Assembly (NCBI RefSeq): GCF_000768355.1
Contig: NZ_AVPU01000025.1
Location: 1-38,615, forward strand
DNA: 38,615 nt
Reading direction: 5' to 3'
From: Lysobacter daejeonensis GH1-9
GTDB taxonomy: Bacteria > Pseudomonadota > Gammaproteobacteria > Xanthomonadales > Xanthomonadaceae
A program made the position numbers and the translations under genes. Position 1 is the stretch's first letter, and every line of letters begins with the position of its first letter. Below the pieces are notes generated by a model. The model was not told where the DNA came from. It saw only the letters and a program-made list of their open reading frames with translations, and ran no database searches. Shown one piece after another: positions 8,365 through 17,564 of the stretch.

Positions 8365-9840
8365 TCAGGCGCGCGCGTCGGCGACGTCGGGCGGGAGCAG
8401 CGGCTGCGGGGCGATTTCCTTGACCTGCTGGTAGGTCTTCCACACGTTCCAGGCCATCAGCAACATGCCGGACAGCACCAGAAGACCGCCGAACAGGCGA
8501 CCCAGGTAGTACGGATAGGTGAACTTCAGCGCCTCCACGAAGGTGTAGGTCAGCGTGCCGTCGTCGTTGGTGGCGCGCCACATCAGGCCCTGCATGACGC
8601 CCGCGATCCACATCGAGGCGATGTAGAACACCACGCCGATGGTGTGGATCCAGAAGTGGGTGTCGATCAGCTTGGTGGAGTACATCTCCTTCAGGCCCAG
8701 CATGCGCGGCAGCAGCGCGTAGATGGAGCCGATGGAGATCATGGCCACCCAGCCCAGGGCGCCGGCGTGCACGTGGCCCACGGTCCAGTCGGTGTAGTGG
8801 CTGAGCGAGTTGACCGTCTTGATCGACATCATCGGACCTTCGAAGGTCGCGATCATGTAGAACGAGATGGCCACGATCAGGAACTTCAGGATCGGGTCGG
8901 TGCGCAGCTTGTGCCACACGCCCGACAGGGTCATCACGCCGTTGATCGCGCCACCCCACGACGGGGCCAGCAGGATCAGCGAGAACACCATGCCCAGCGA
9001 CTGCGCCCAGTCAGGCAGCGCGGTGTACTGCAGGTGGTGCGGGCCGGCCCACATGTACACGGCGATCAGCGCCCAGAAGTGCACGATCGACAGGCGGTAG
9101 GAGTAGATCGGGCGCTGCACCTGCTTGGGAACGTAGTAGTACATCATTCCCAGGAAGCCGGCGGTCAGGAAGAAGCCCACCGCGTTGTGGCCGTACCACC
9201 ACTGCGCCATGGCGTCGACGGCGCCGGTGTAGGCCGAGTACGACTTGGTCAGGCTGGCCGGCAGCGCCAGGTTGTTGACGATGTGCAACAGCGCGATGGC
9301 GATGATGTACGCACCGTAGAACCAGTTGGCGACGTAGATGTGCTTGACCTTGCGCTTGGCGATGGTGCCGAAGAACAGCACCGCGTAGGCCACCCAGACG
9401 ATGGTGATCAGGATGTCGATCGGCCATTCGAGCTCGGCGTACTCCTTGCTCTGGGTGATGCCCAGCGGCAGGGTGATGGCCGCGGACACGATCACCGCCT
9501 GCCAGCCCCAGAACACGAAGGCGGCCAGCTTGTCCGAGATCAGCCGGACGTGGCAGGTGCGCTGCACCACGTGCAGGCTGGTGGCGAACAGCGCGGAGCC
9601 ACCGAAGGCGAAGATCACCGCGTTGGTGTGCAGCGGGCGCAGGCGGCCGTAGCTGAGCCACGGAATGCCTTCACCCAGCGTGGGCCAGTACAGCTGGGCG
9701 GCGATGATCACGCCCACCAGCATGCCGACTATGCCCCACAGGACGGTGGCGACGGCGAATTGCCGGACCACGCGGTCGTTGTAGTAACCGGCCAAGCCGG
9801 CGCCCGCGCTGCCGGGGCGCGAGACATCGTTATAAGTCAT
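8365..9840 (-). CDS. ccoN: CcoN, catalytic subunit I of cbb3 cytochrome oxidase
   Basis: The 491-residue heme-copper oxidase subunit that reduces oxygen with high affinity. Many membrane helices are visible, and the metal ligands are in place: LHTN...SLH early, [10 protein letters not shown] and WAGPHH for CuB, and [10 protein letters not shown] for the hemes. The start at 9840 (MTYNDVS...) is chosen because it has GAAGGT just upstream; an extension further upstream would run through the FNR box. It heads the operon. Confidence 0.97.
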   Translation of the reverse strand: MTYNDVSRPGSAGAGLAGYYNDRVVRQFAVATVLWGIVGMLVGVIIAAQLYWPTLGEGIPWLSYGRLRPLHTNAVIFAFGGSALFATSLHVVQRTCHVRLISDKLAAFVFWGWQAVIVSAAITLPLGITQSKEYAELEWPIDILITIVWVAYAVLFFGTIAKRKVKHIYVANWFYGAYIIAIALLHIVNNLALPASLTKSYSAYTGAVDAMAQWWYGHNAVGFFLTAGFLGMMYYYVPKQVQRPIYSYRLSIVHFWALIAVYMWAGPHHLQYTALPDWAQSLGMVFSLILLAPSWGGAINGVMTLSGVWHKLRTDPILKFLIVAISFYMIATFEGPMMSIKTVNSLSHYTDWTVGHVHAGALGWVAMISIGSIYALLPRMLGLKEMYSTKLIDTHFWIHTIGVVFYIASMWIAGVMQGLMWRATNDDGTLTYTFVEALKFTYPYYLGRLFGGLLVLSGMLLMAWNVWKTYQQVKEIAPQPLLPPDVADARA

Positions 9841-9895
9841 GGGAATACCTTCGACGAGGGTTAACGATATTTTGCGGGGGCGTGCGGCAGGGGAC

Positions 9896-9909
9896 TTGAT
9901 CCAGATCAA
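9896..9909 (-). promoter_or_regulatory. Perfect FNR box upstream of ccoN
   Basis: TTGATCCAGATCAA matches the FNR consensus TTGAT-N4-ATCAA at all ten defined bases. Its centre is 62.5 bp from the ccoN ATG. If FNR acts from -41.5, transcription would start near 9861, and an AT-rich stretch at 9863-9873 sits where the -10 element is expected. Confidence 0.9.
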
Positions 9910-9969
9910 GTGACCAACGTATGGAGCACGGCTTCATGGCCGCCGAGCGGCCTGGGGGCATTGGAGCGG

Positions 9970-10284
9970 TCAACCCGCGGCGCTGCGCAACCAGCGCCAG
10001 CGCAGGAGCAAGGCCGCCGTCATCACCCCAAGGAACAGTCCGTAGGCCACTGAGGTCGCCAGGACCTGCTTCCACATTGCGCCATGGCTGGGGTCGGCAT
10101 TGAGCATGCTCCAGTGCATGCCCGCGAACGCAGCTCCCGTCGCGCCGATCAGCGAGATGGAGTCGAAGGCCGTGCGTGCCGCATTGCGTGGCCGGCGCGG
10201 GAAGCACCAGAACAGCACGGCCAGGATCGAAAACCATGGAATGAACAGGATCAGGGCCAGGTTGAGCTCGATCTCCGGGTTCAC
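9970..10284 (-). CDS. Small three-helix membrane protein upstream of ccoN
   Basis: A 104-residue hydrophobic protein of unknown function, probably starting at a GTG (10284; VNPEIELNLALILF). Three membrane segments are seen: about residues 8-28, 43-62 and 70-95, with basic residues between and at the end (PRRPRN, RWRWLR). It is upstream of the ccoN FNR box, so it is transcribed separately from cbb3 oxidase unless its transcript reads through. It is divergent from the MocR regulator. No motif allows a functional assignment. Confidence 0.65.
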   Translation of the reverse strand: MNPEIELNLALILFIPWFSILAVLFWCFPRRPRNAARTAFDSISLIGATGAAFAGMHWSMLNADPSHGAMWKQVLATSVAYGLFLGVMTAALLLRWRWLRSAAG

Positions 10285-10376
10285 GGGCGCATCTCGGGGC
10301 GGGGGAGGACAGGATACGCCGACCGTATCAGTCCTTGTAGAATCAGAATTAGGCGAAAAAACCATATCAGTTTGCC

Positions 10377-11786
10377 TTGAAGCGCTACGAAACCCTCGCC
10401 GACGACATCGCCCGCTCCATCCAGAGCGGACTGCTCCAACCCGGCGAGCGCCTGCCGTCGGTCCGGGAGACCTGCGCGGCGCGGAAGATCAGCCCGTCCA
10501 CCGTGTTCCAGGCGTATTACCTGCTGGAAGGCCGCGGGCTGGTGGAGTCGCGGCCGCGGTCGGGTTACTACGTCGCCCGTGAGCCGGTGCGCCTGCCGCC
10601 GGAGCCCGAGGCTGCCTCGCGGCCGGACGGGGCGTCGCGGCCGGTGGACATCAGCGACCTGGTGTTCCAGGTGCTGCAATCGAGCATGGACCGCGACCGG
10701 GTGCCCTTCGGCTCCGCCTTTCCCAGTCCCCTGTTGTTTCCGCTGCAGCGGTTGGGCCGTGCGTTGGCTAAGGCGGCCACGCATCTGGACCCGTGGAGCA
10801 CGGTCGACGACCTGACCCCCGGGCAGGTTTCGCTGCGCCGGCAGATCGCGCGGCGCTACCTGGTGGAGGGCATTGATGTGTCGGCCGACGACATCATCAT
10901 CACCAACGGCGCGATGGAGGCCTTGAGCCTGAGCATCGCGGCGGTGACGAAGCCCGGCGATGCGGTGCTGGTGGAGTCGCCGTGCTTCTACGTCACTTTG
11001 CAGGTGCTGGAGCGCAAAGGGCTGCAAGCCATCGAGGTGCCCACGCACCCCCGCGAGGGCGTGGATCTTGACGCGCTGGCACAAGCCATCGCGCGGCACG
11101 CACCCAAGGCGTGCTGGTTGATGCCGACCTTCCAGAACCCGCTGGGCTGCACCATGCCCGACGCCAACAAGCGCGCGCTGGTGGAGTTGCTGGCCCGGAA
11201 TGGGATTCCGCTGGTGGAAGACGACGTCTACGCGGACCTGCACCACCAGCCCGTGCGGCCACCGCCGGCCAAGGCCTATGACCGCGATGGGCTGGTGTTG
11301 CACTGCGGGTCGTTTTCCAAGTGCCTGGCGCCGGGGTACCGGATCGGGTGGGTGGCGCCGGGCCGTTTTCGCACGCGCGTGGCGCGGAACAAGCTCACCT
11401 CCACGCTCAACACCAATGTGCCGGCGCAATTGGCCATCGCCGGCTATCTGGAAGGGGGCGGGTTCGAGCGGCACCTGCGCCGCCTGCGTGAGCGATTGGC
11501 GCAGCAGCAGGCGCAGTACGTGGCGGCGATTGCCGAGGCGTTCCCGGTGGAAACGCGCGTGACGCGTCCCTTGGGCGGCTATTTCCTCTGGCTGGAGTTG
11601 CCCGCCGGCAGCGATGCATTGGCATTGCGGCAACGGGCGTTGGCCCATGGCATGAGCCTGGCGCCAGGGCCGATGTTCTCGCCCAGTCGTGGCTTCGGCC
11701 ACTGCCTGCGGCTCAATTGCGGCCATCCCTTCGACGCGCGGATGGCCGAGGCGGTGGCGACGCTGGGTCGCCTGGCCTCCGGCTAG
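10377..11786 (+). CDS. MocR/PdxR-type regulator (GntR HTH + aminotransferase fold)
   Basis: A 469-residue protein with an N-terminal GntR winged helix (residues 1-70: LADDIARSIQSG, GERLPSVRE, ISPSTVFQAYYLLEGRGLV) joined to a class I aminotransferase-like domain. The PLP-binding lysine is in GSFSKCLAPGYRIGW. Such proteins are transcription factors that sense PLP or amino acids rather than enzymes. A TTG start at 10377 (MKRYETL) is inferred because the frame is closed by a stop at 10350-10352 and no ATG lies between. Its stop overlaps the convergent SCO gene stop within CTAG. Its target is unknown; genes with PLP enzymes occur later in the window but no link is shown. Confidence 0.88.
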   Translation: MKRYETLADDIARSIQSGLLQPGERLPSVRETCAARKISPSTVFQAYYLLEGRGLVESRPRSGYYVAREPVRLPPEPEAASRPDGASRPVDISDLVFQVLQSSMDRDRVPFGSAFPSPLLFPLQRLGRALAKAATHLDPWSTVDDLTPGQVSLRRQIARRYLVEGIDVSADDIIITNGAMEALSLSIAAVTKPGDAVLVESPCFYVTLQVLERKGLQAIEVPTHPREGVDLDALAQAIARHAPKACWLMPTFQNPLGCTMPDANKRALVELLARNGIPLVEDDVYADLHHQPVRPPPAKAYDRDGLVLHCGSFSKCLAPGYRIGWVAPGRFRTRVARNKLTSTLNTNVPAQLAIAGYLEGGGFERHLRRLRERLAQQQAQYVAAIAEAFPVETRVTRPLGGYFLWLELPAGSDALALRQRALAHGMSLAPGPMFSPSRGFGHCLRLNCGHPFDARMAEAVATLGRLASG

Positions 11787-12385
11787 CGCTTGGGTTTGGC
11801 AGCCGGGGCCGCAAGGGCCTTGCGCACGGCGGCAACGAACTCCGGATCCGGACGCGTGCCCATCTGCTCGGTCCGGGTCAGTACGCGGCCATTGGCGTCC
11901 AGCAGCACCAGCGCGCTGGTGTGGTTGAACTCGCCGTCTTCAAGCTGGCGGTAGCGGATACCAAGGACGCCCGCGATGGCGCGCACGTCGCCGGGCGTGG
12001 GGCTGGCCAGCGTCCAACGCGCCGGGTCGAGCTTGCGCTTGTTGAACACGGTGGCCAGCTTGGTCGGGTCGTCGCGCTGTGGGTCCATGCTGATCAGCAG
12101 GATGCCCAGCTTCTGCTGCTCGGCGGGCGTCAGCGAGCGCTCGATGGCCTTGCCGCTGTCGATGATCAGCGGGCAGATGAACTTGCACGAGGTGTAGAAC
12201 ATCGACACCAGCTGCACCTTGCCGCGCTTGTCGGCCAGGCGCAGCTTGCGGCCCTGCTGGTCCACCAGCGGCGCGTTGAGCTGGTACACCGAATCCGACG
12301 GCAGCGGCGCGGACTTGGGCGCGGCCTGTGCCAGTCCGAAGGCGAGGGCGAAAGGAGCGAGTGCGGCCAGCAGGAAAGTCTTCAT
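11783..12385 (-). CDS. SCO1/SenC family copper chaperone
   Basis: A 200-residue thioredoxin-fold protein with a signal peptide (residues 1-21, ending AQA) that would act in the periplasm. The copper-binding CxxxC is in FYTSCKFICP, and the partner histidine is in EFNHTSALVLLD. SCO proteins deliver copper to oxidase CuA or to copper enzymes. Placement directly after nirV and nirK with an ATGA overlap suggests service to the copper nitrite reductase rather than to cbb3, which lacks CuA; this is inference. Confidence 0.92.
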   Translation of the reverse strand: MKTFLLAALAPFALAFGLAQAAPKSAPLPSDSVYQLNAPLVDQQGRKLRLADKRGKVQLVSMFYTSCKFICPLIIDSGKAIERSLTPAEQQKLGILLISMDPQRDDPTKLATVFNKRKLDPARWTLASPTPGDVRAIAGVLGIRYRQLEDGEFNHTSALVLLDANGRVLTRTEQMGTRPDPEFVAAVRKALAAPAAKPKR

Positions 12386-13158
12386 TTCACGTCCTTGGCG
12401 CAGCGGAAGCCGAGGTTGCCGGTGGTGTCCTGCCCGCCGAGCGACGAGAGCATCGCCACGCGCATCAGTACCGCGTAGTTGTCGCGGTCGTTCATCGACA
12501 GGGCGCCGGCGCCGCAGAAGCGGGTCTTGTCTGCATCGCCCTGGTTGCGGTTGTCCGAGTCCACCAGCATGGCGGAGTAGTCCTCGGTCCATTCCCACAC
12601 AAGGCCGTGGATGTCCTGCACGCCATAGGTGTTGGGCGCCTGCAGGCCGGCGCGGGGCAGGGCGGTCTTGGAGGAGCGCGAGTACCAGTTGAGGATGCGT
12701 TCGCGCCAGGCGGGGTCGCGGCGCGCGTCGCGGCGGGTCTCGTCGGCGGCGGCCACGTACTCCCACTCGGACCACGTGGGCAGGCGCGCGCCTTGCGATT
12801 GGCAGTACGCGTCAGCGGCGAACCAGCTGACCCACACCACCGGTTGTTGGGGTTGGGCGCTGGGGCCCAGTGCCTGTGGGCCGGCCCAGTGCGACAGGTA
12901 GCGGTTCTCGGCGAAGACGCCGGCGACCTTGCCACGCTGCCACTGCGGGTTGGCCTTCACGAACGCCAGGAACTCGGCGTTCGTGACGGGGGTGCGCATC
13001 ATCTGGAACGGCTTGATGCGTACCTGGCTGTTGCTGTCCTCGTACTTCAGGGCCGAGCGGAATGTGCCGCCCGGCAGCGTGACGTACCCCCCGGGGCCGG
13101 CGGCGAGGACGCCGGCGACGGGCAGTGCCATCAGGAGTATCGCTGCCAGGCGGCGCAT
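12382..13158 (-). CDS. nirV: NirV-like formylglycine-generating-enzyme-fold protein
   Basis: A 258-residue protein with a signal peptide (residues 1-19, LMALPVAGVLAA) and the FGE/sulfatase-modifying-factor fold: TPVTNAEFLAF, PVVWVSWFAADAYC, LPTWSEWEYVAAAD, VWEWTEDY and GNLGFRCAKD. NirV genes commonly follow nirK in denitrifiers; the function is unsettled. It starts 3 bp after the nirK stop and overlaps the SCO gene by ATGA, so the three are one operon. Confidence 0.9.
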   Translation of the reverse strand: MRRLAAILLMALPVAGVLAAGPGGYVTLPGGTFRSALKYEDSNSQVRIKPFQMMRTPVTNAEFLAFVKANPQWQRGKVAGVFAENRYLSHWAGPQALGPSAQPQQPVVWVSWFAADAYCQSQGARLPTWSEWEYVAAADETRRDARRDPAWRERILNWYSRSSKTALPRAGLQAPNTYGVQDIHGLVWEWTEDYSAMLVDSDNRNQGDADKTRFCGAGALSMNDRDNYAVLMRVAMLSSLGGQDTTGNLGFRCAKDVK

Positions 13159-13161
13159 GGC

Positions 13162-14685
13162 TCAGTGACCTCCCGATGCGTTGGTCGGGGCGGCCTTGCG
13201 GGCGGCTGCGGCGTCGGCCTTGGTGACCTGGCCACCCGGGTTGCCCCAACTGTTGAGGACGTAGGTGGAGATATTGGCCACTTCGTCGTCGGTCAGCTGG
13301 TTCATCGGCGGCATGTTGGAGTTGTAGTCCTTGCCGTTGACCTTCACCGGGCCCACCAGTCCGTGGAGGATGACGCTCGCCACGCGCTTGGGATCAGCCT
13401 TGATGTAGTCCGAGTTGGCCAGCGGCGGGAACACGCCTTCGAGGCCCTGGCCATTGGCCTGGTGGCAGGTGGAGCAGGTACCGGCAAACAGCGCCTGGCC
13501 GGCCTTGATCTGCTCTTCCTTGGTCAGCGCACCGGCCTTGGCCGAAGCGGCGGCGGTGGCAACGGCGGCCATGTTCGGCTGCGCGCGGTCACCCAGGTAG
13601 ACCTCGTCCACTTCCTTGCCCGAGTAGATTTCCTTGTTCTCCGGGCCATCGGCCTTGAGGATCGCAAGGGCACCCTTGTTGAAGGCGCGGAAGATGGAGT
13701 GGTCGACCAGCACGTAGCTGCCCGGCACTTCCAGGTGGAAGTCCATCATCGCGGCGCCACCGGCCGGGATCAGCGTGGTCTGCACGTTCTCCTGGAAGTG
13801 GGTGCCGCCTTCGTACCAGACCTTGTCGAAGATCTCGCCGATGACGTGGAAGCTCGACACCAGGTTCGGGCCACCGTTGCCCACGTACAGGCGGACGGTC
13901 TCGCCAACCTTGGCGGTCAGGGCCTTGTCACCCGTGAGCGCACCTTCGGCGCCGTTGAACAGCACGTAGGTCGGGTGCTCCTCGATCGCCTTCTCCATGT
14001 CGAACGGCTGCAGGCCCTTCTCGCGGTACTTGCCCTTCGTGTAGAAGTCGCCCTGCATCACGTAGTACTCCTTGTCGACCTTCGGCAGCCCTTCCGGCGG
14101 CTCGACCAGGATCAGGCCGTACATGCCGTTGGCCACGTGCATGCCCACCGGCGCGGTGGCGCAGTGGTACACGTACAGGCCGGCATTGAGGGCCTTGAAG
14201 GTGAAGCGCGACTTGTGGCCCGGCGCGGTGAAGCTGGAGGCGGCGCCGCCACCCGGACCGGTCACGCCGTGCAGGTCGATGTTGTGCGGCATCTTGCTGT
14301 CAGGCGCGTTCTTCAGGTGGAACTCCACCGTGTCGCCCTGGCGCACGCGGATGAAGCTGCCCGGCACCGTGCCGCCGAAGGTCCAGAAGGTGTAGCTGAC
14401 GCCTTCCGAAATCGGCATCTCCTTCTCGATCACTTCCAGCTCGACGATGACCTTGGCCGGTGCGGTACGGCCAGTGGCCGGCGGCACCATCGGCGGCTGG
14501 GTCAGCACGGCCTTGACCGGCTCGCCCTGCGGCGGACCGAAATCGCCCTTGCGCGAACCACCGGTGTCCTTGGCTGCTTCAGCCTTGGCGGTGTCCTTGC
14601 CCGATTCCTTGCTGCTGTCGCAGCCCGTCAGCGTCATGGCGAGCGCTGCGGTTGCGAGGACCAGCGACTGAGTGACACGTCTCAT
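13162..14685 (-). CDS. nirK: NirK copper nitrite reductase lipoprotein with C-terminal cytochrome c
   Basis: A 507-residue enzyme reducing nitrite to nitric oxide. The N-terminus is a lipoprotein signal with lipobox LTGC (Cys22), so it is membrane-anchored like Neisseria AniA. Two cupredoxin domains follow: type 1 copper ligands in [18 protein letters not shown] and NGM; type 2 ligands in HNIDLHG, YHC and the later DHSIF, with catalytic Asp in IDLHG and His in [11 protein letters not shown]. After an alanine-rich linker a cytochrome c domain carries CSTCH and a likely axial Met in NSNMPPM. The fused heme domain probably accepts electrons directly. The start at 14685 (MRRVTQS) follows AAGGGG; an ATG two codons upstream is the alternative. 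Confidence 0.96.
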   Translation of the reverse strand: MRRVTQSLVLATAALAMTLTGCDSSKESGKDTAKAEAAKDTGGSRKGDFGPPQGEPVKAVLTQPPMVPPATGRTAPAKVIVELEVIEKEMPISEGVSYTFWTFGGTVPGSFIRVRQGDTVEFHLKNAPDSKMPHNIDLHGVTGPGGGAASSFTAPGHKSRFTFKALNAGLYVYHCATAPVGMHVANGMYGLILVEPPEGLPKVDKEYYVMQGDFYTKGKYREKGLQPFDMEKAIEEHPTYVLFNGAEGALTGDKALTAKVGETVRLYVGNGGPNLVSSFHVIGEIFDKVWYEGGTHFQENVQTTLIPAGGAAMMDFHLEVPGSYVLVDHSIFRAFNKGALAILKADGPENKEIYSGKEVDEVYLGDRAQPNMAAVATAAASAKAGALTKEEQIKAGQALFAGTCSTCHQANGQGLEGVFPPLANSDYIKADPKRVASVILHGLVGPVKVNGKDYNSNMPPMNQLTDDEVANISTYVLNSWGNPGGQVTKADAAAARKAAPTNASGGH

Positions 14686-14754
14686 GAACATCCCCTTCAA
14701 CAATGGCCACATGGCCTACGGTGGCAAGACTGCCGCGCGGTGACGGCGGCATAC

Positions 14755-14768
14755 ATGATCAGAATCAA
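14755..14768 (-). promoter_or_regulatory. FNR/DNR-like box for nirK
   Basis: On the minus strand this reads TTGATTCTGATCAT, one mismatch from TTGAT-N4-ATCAA. Its centre is 76.5 bp from the nirK ATG. A regulator at -41.5 would place transcription start near 14720. Either FNR or a DNR/NnrR paralogue outside the window could use it. Confidence 0.7.
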
Positions 14769-14803
14769 ATTACGCGTCCAGCCGGGGTGGACCGGTGGGT
14801 GGC

Positions 14804-14817
14804 TTGACTTCGGTCAA
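14804..14817 (+). promoter_or_regulatory. FNR/DNR-like box for the porin operon
   Basis: TTGACTTCGGTCAA is a perfect palindrome of the TTGAC-N4-GTCAA variant. Its centre is 63.5 bp from the porin ATG at 14874. TAGGCT (14839-14844) lies near the expected -10 position. It is separate from the nirK box 43 bp away, so the divergent genes may be controlled independently. Confidence 0.7.
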
Positions 14818-14873
14818 GGCGGGGCCGTGGGGCCGGCGTAGGCTGCGCGCCAATTCATCACGGGCCAACAACC

Positions 14874-16094
14874 ATGAAACGCAAGGAATGCCGCCCCCTG
14901 GCGGCGGTCGTGCTGGTGCTTGCTCCTCTCCCTGTGCTTGCGGACTCCAGCCTGCAACTCGAGTGGGACCTGAGGGCCCGGCACGAGCAGGTGGACGATA
15001 GCGGATTTGATGTTAAGGCGCAGGCGTCCACCGTGCGTTTGCGTGCAGCCCTGCGTGCGGCGTTCGGCCCGGGCTTTTCGGCGCTCGTGGAAGGCGAGGG
15101 CGTTGCGGCCGCCAACGACCACTACAACAGCGGCGCCAACGGCGAAACCGGCTATCCCGGCGTGCTGGACCCCACCGGTACCGAACTCAACCAGGCGTGG
15201 CTGGCATGGAAAGGCAACACCGCTGGCGCGACGCTGGGCCGGCAGCGCATCACGCTGGACAACCAGCGCTGGGTAGGCAACGTGGGATGGCGGCAGAACG
15301 AGCAGACCTTTGACGCGGTCGCATTGCAATGGAAGCCCGCGGCTGCGGTGACGCTCAGCTACCACTGGCTCGACAAGGTGCATCGCGTTGCGGGTGACGA
15401 CGCGCTCAACCCGCTGGCGCGCGAGCGTGATCTCAATGACCATCTGTTCAACGGTGCGTGGAAGGGCGCGTCGCAGCAGCTCGTCGGGTACGCCTACCTG
15501 CATCATGACCAGGACGTGGCCAGTGCCTCCACGAATACCTATGGCGCTCGTTGGACGGGCAGCCGTGTGCGCGACGGCCGCGGACCGGGCTGGATCCTTG
15601 AGGCCGCACGCCAGACCGACCATGCGGACAATCCGGGTGACTTCTCGCATGACTACTGGCTGCTGGAGCCGACGTGGACGCAGGGCAAGGTCACCGCGCG
15701 CGTCGGTTGGGAGCATCTGGGGGGCGATGGCGTAACCGCTATGCAGGCGCCGTTGGCCACGCTGCATGCCTTCAATGGCTGGGCAGACCAGTTCCTGGTC
15801 ACGCCGGCAGGGGGGCTGGAAGACCGCTATGCGGGCGCGGGCGGCAAGTTCGGGCGTGGGCGGCTGGACGGCAAGCTCAACTGGATGGTCGCGTGGCATG
15901 ACTACCGAGCTGACACCGGTGGCCGTTACGGGCGTGAGTGGAATGCGTCGCTTGGGTTCCCGCTGCCCGGTGGATTGGCCGGGCTGGTCAAGGTGGCCGA
16001 TTACCAGGCTGATGGCTTCTCGCGCGACACCACCAAGCTGTGGCTGCAGGTGGAGTGGCGGGGTTCGCACATGCTTGCGGGCGGTGGCCAGTGA
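14874..16094 (+). CDS. Alginate-export-like outer-membrane porin
   Basis: A 406-residue beta-barrel protein with a signal peptide (residues 1-23, ending VLA). Alternating hydrophobic/polar strands end in an aromatic-rich terminal segment (TKLWLQVEWRG). The pattern LNQAWLAWKG, LGRQRITLDNQRWVGNVGWRQNEQTFDAV is typical of the alginate_exp porin family. Position divergent from nirK and upstream of nitrite/NO-linked genes suggests uptake of nitrite or another small substrate instead of alginate; no alginate genes are nearby. The stop overlaps the GTG of the next gene. Confidence 0.8.
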   Translation: MKRKECRPLAAVVLVLAPLPVLADSSLQLEWDLRARHEQVDDSGFDVKAQASTVRLRAALRAAFGPGFSALVEGEGVAAANDHYNSGANGETGYPGVLDPTGTELNQAWLAWKGNTAGATLGRQRITLDNQRWVGNVGWRQNEQTFDAVALQWKPAAAVTLSYHWLDKVHRVAGDDALNPLARERDLNDHLFNGAWKGASQQLVGYAYLHHDQDVASASTNTYGARWTGSRVRDGRGPGWILEAARQTDHADNPGDFSHDYWLLEPTWTQGKVTARVGWEHLGGDGVTAMQAPLATLHAFNGWADQFLVTPAGGLEDRYAGAGGKFGRGRLDGKLNWMVAWHDYRADTGGRYGREWNASLGFPLPGGLAGLVKVADYQADGFSRDTTKLWLQVEWRGSHMLAGGGQ

Positions 16095-16327
16095 CTCGGC
16101 TCGACCTGCGCGGATTGCCTGCCCCCGAGCCGTTGCTGCAGGCACTCGCCGCCGCTGATGCGCTGGAGCCGGGCCAACGGGTCGAAGTGCTGACCCCGCT
16201 GTTGCCGACGCCGCTGCTGGATGCATTGGCGGCGCGTGGCCTGCGGTGGCAGGCCGAATCGGCGGCGGATGGTGGCGTGATGGTCGCCATCCAGCGACCG
16301 GCGGCGGATGGCCAAGCTCTCGATTGA
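16091..16327 (+). CDS. DUF2249 domain protein
   Basis: A 78-residue cytoplasmic protein matching the DUF2249 pattern: LDLRGLPAPEPLLQAL near the start, then VEVLTPLLPTPLLDALAARGLRW. It starts at a GTG overlapping the porin stop (GTGA) and ends 20 bp inside the next gene. DUF2249 genes recur beside NO- and nitrite-related genes, but their biochemical role is unknown. Confidence 0.82.
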   Translation: MTRLDLRGLPAPEPLLQALAAADALEPGQRVEVLTPLLPTPLLDALAARGLRWQAESAADGGVMVAIQRPAADGQALD

Positions 16328-17564
16328 GCAGGCGCCGGCGCCGTCGACGCCGCGGCTGTTCCTGCTGACCGCGTCGGCTTGGGCGAGCGTGGCGGGCGTG
16401 CTGTTGCTGTGCGACGGCGCGCCCGTTCTCGCGTCCCGATGGGGTGGTGCCACGCTGGCGATGGTGCACGCGTTCACCCTTGGATTCCTGGGCAATGCGA
16501 TGTTCGGCAGCCTGTTGCAGTTCCTGCCGGTGGCTGCCGGTGTGCGCATCCGCGGTGGCCGATTCGCCGCGCTATCGCTATACGGCCTGTTGAACCTGGG
16601 CGCGTTCGCATTGGTCGTGGCGTTCCGCTGGCCGCAGGCGTGGCCGGCCTGGTGGGGCGGTGTCCCACTGTTGGCGGCTTTCGTCCTGCTGGCGTCGCTG
16701 GTGTTGCCCGGCATGCTCCATGCCGCGGGCCAACGCTTCCTGCGCTGCGGACTCGGTGGCGCCATCGTGGCGGGTGTGGTCACGGCGTTGCTCGGCCTGT
16801 GCCTGACACTGGATCTGTCCGGCGCGGTGACGATGCCCGTGTTGCCATTGACCGATGCCCACGCCGCCTGGGGCATGCTGGGTTGGGTCGTGGCGTTGAT
16901 GGCGTCGGTGGCGCGACTGGTGGGGCCAATGTTCCAGGGGCTGACGGCTCCGCGCGAGCGTGCGCAAGGGCTGTGGCATGCCGGTGTCTACGTGGTCCTG
17001 GTGGCTGGGGTGATTGCTGCGTTTCGGGGAGTTGCATCGCCTTGGCTCCGGATCTCGGTTGGTGGCGTTGGCTTGGTCTTCGCGGCCACCGGGTTGCTGT
17101 TGCAGATGCGTGCGCAGCGCCTGCGCAAGGCGCCGCTGACGGGGTTCTGGGCCGCCGGGCTTATCGCGTTGGCGGCCAGCGCGTCCCTGCTGCTGGCCGG
17201 CGACGCGCATGCAGTGCTGGTGGGGGTGTTGGCCATTGGTATTGGCTTGCCCCTGCTGGTTGTCGGCATGCAACTGGAGATCGTCGCGTTCCTGGGGTGG
17301 ATTGGCCTGCACCGTCACTGCGGCAAGGGCGTGCGCCTGCCGGGGGTGCAATTGCTGATGCCGGAGCGGGACAAGTACACGGTGCTGCTGCTTCATCTCG
17401 CGGCTGCCGTTGCGTTGTTGATCGCGGTTCTGCTGCCGGTGTCAGCTGCCGCCCGTGTGGCTGGTGGTGCATTGCTGCTGGCGCACGGCACCATGCTGGC
17501 CGCGTTGTCCGGCGTCGGTTGGCGCAGCCGACGGTTCGTTTGGCAACTGCAGGAGCGCAAATGA
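16308..17564 (+). CDS. Polytopic membrane protein, NnrS/oxidase-like
   Basis: A 418-residue, very hydrophobic protein with about twelve membrane helices. Conserved-looking histidines occur in MVHAFTLGFLGNAMFGSLLQF and in DAHAAWGMLGWV, a layout recalling NnrS and heme-copper oxidase subunit I homologues. It is not a clear member of either. A second, unambiguous nnrS is at 34289-35524. It overlaps the genes on both sides, so it is co-expressed with the DUF2249 and DGC proteins. A heme- or copper-binding role in NO tolerance or electron transfer is possible but unproven. Confidence 0.75.
   Translation: MAKLSIEQAPAPSTPRLFLLTASAWASVAGVLLLCDGAPVLASRWGGATLAMVHAFTLGFLGNAMFGSLLQFLPVAAGVRIRGGRFAALSLYGLLNLGAFALVVAFRWPQAWPAWWGGVPLLAAFVLLASLVLPGMLHAAGQRFLRCGLGGAIVAGVVTALLGLCLTLDLSGAVTMPVLPLTDAHAAWGMLGWVVALMASVARLVGPMFQGLTAPRERAQGLWHAGVYVVLVAGVIAAFRGVASPWLRISVGGVGLVFAATGLLLQMRAQRLRKAPLTGFWAAGLIALAASASLLLAGDAHAVLVGVLAIGIGLPLLVVGMQLEIVAFLGWIGLHRHCGKGVRLPGVQLLMPERDKYTVLLLHLAAAVALLIAVLLPVSAAARVAGGALLLAHGTMLAALSGVGWRSRRFVWQLQERK

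Noticed and set aside
7741-9864. Long open frame on the plus strand across ccoO and ccoN
   Set aside because: It is antisense to clear oxidase genes, its translation is low-complexity His/Arg/Gly-rich, and long shadow frames are expected in high-GC DNA.
10281-11726. Open frame antisense to the MocR-type gene
   Set aside because: No domain or ribosome site; the sense strand carries a full GntR-aminotransferase protein.
16308-17564. Calling this gene a second nnrS
   Set aside because: It has the helices and a histidine near MVHAFTLGF, but lacks the fuller NnrS pattern seen at 34289-35524, so only a loose similarity is claimed.
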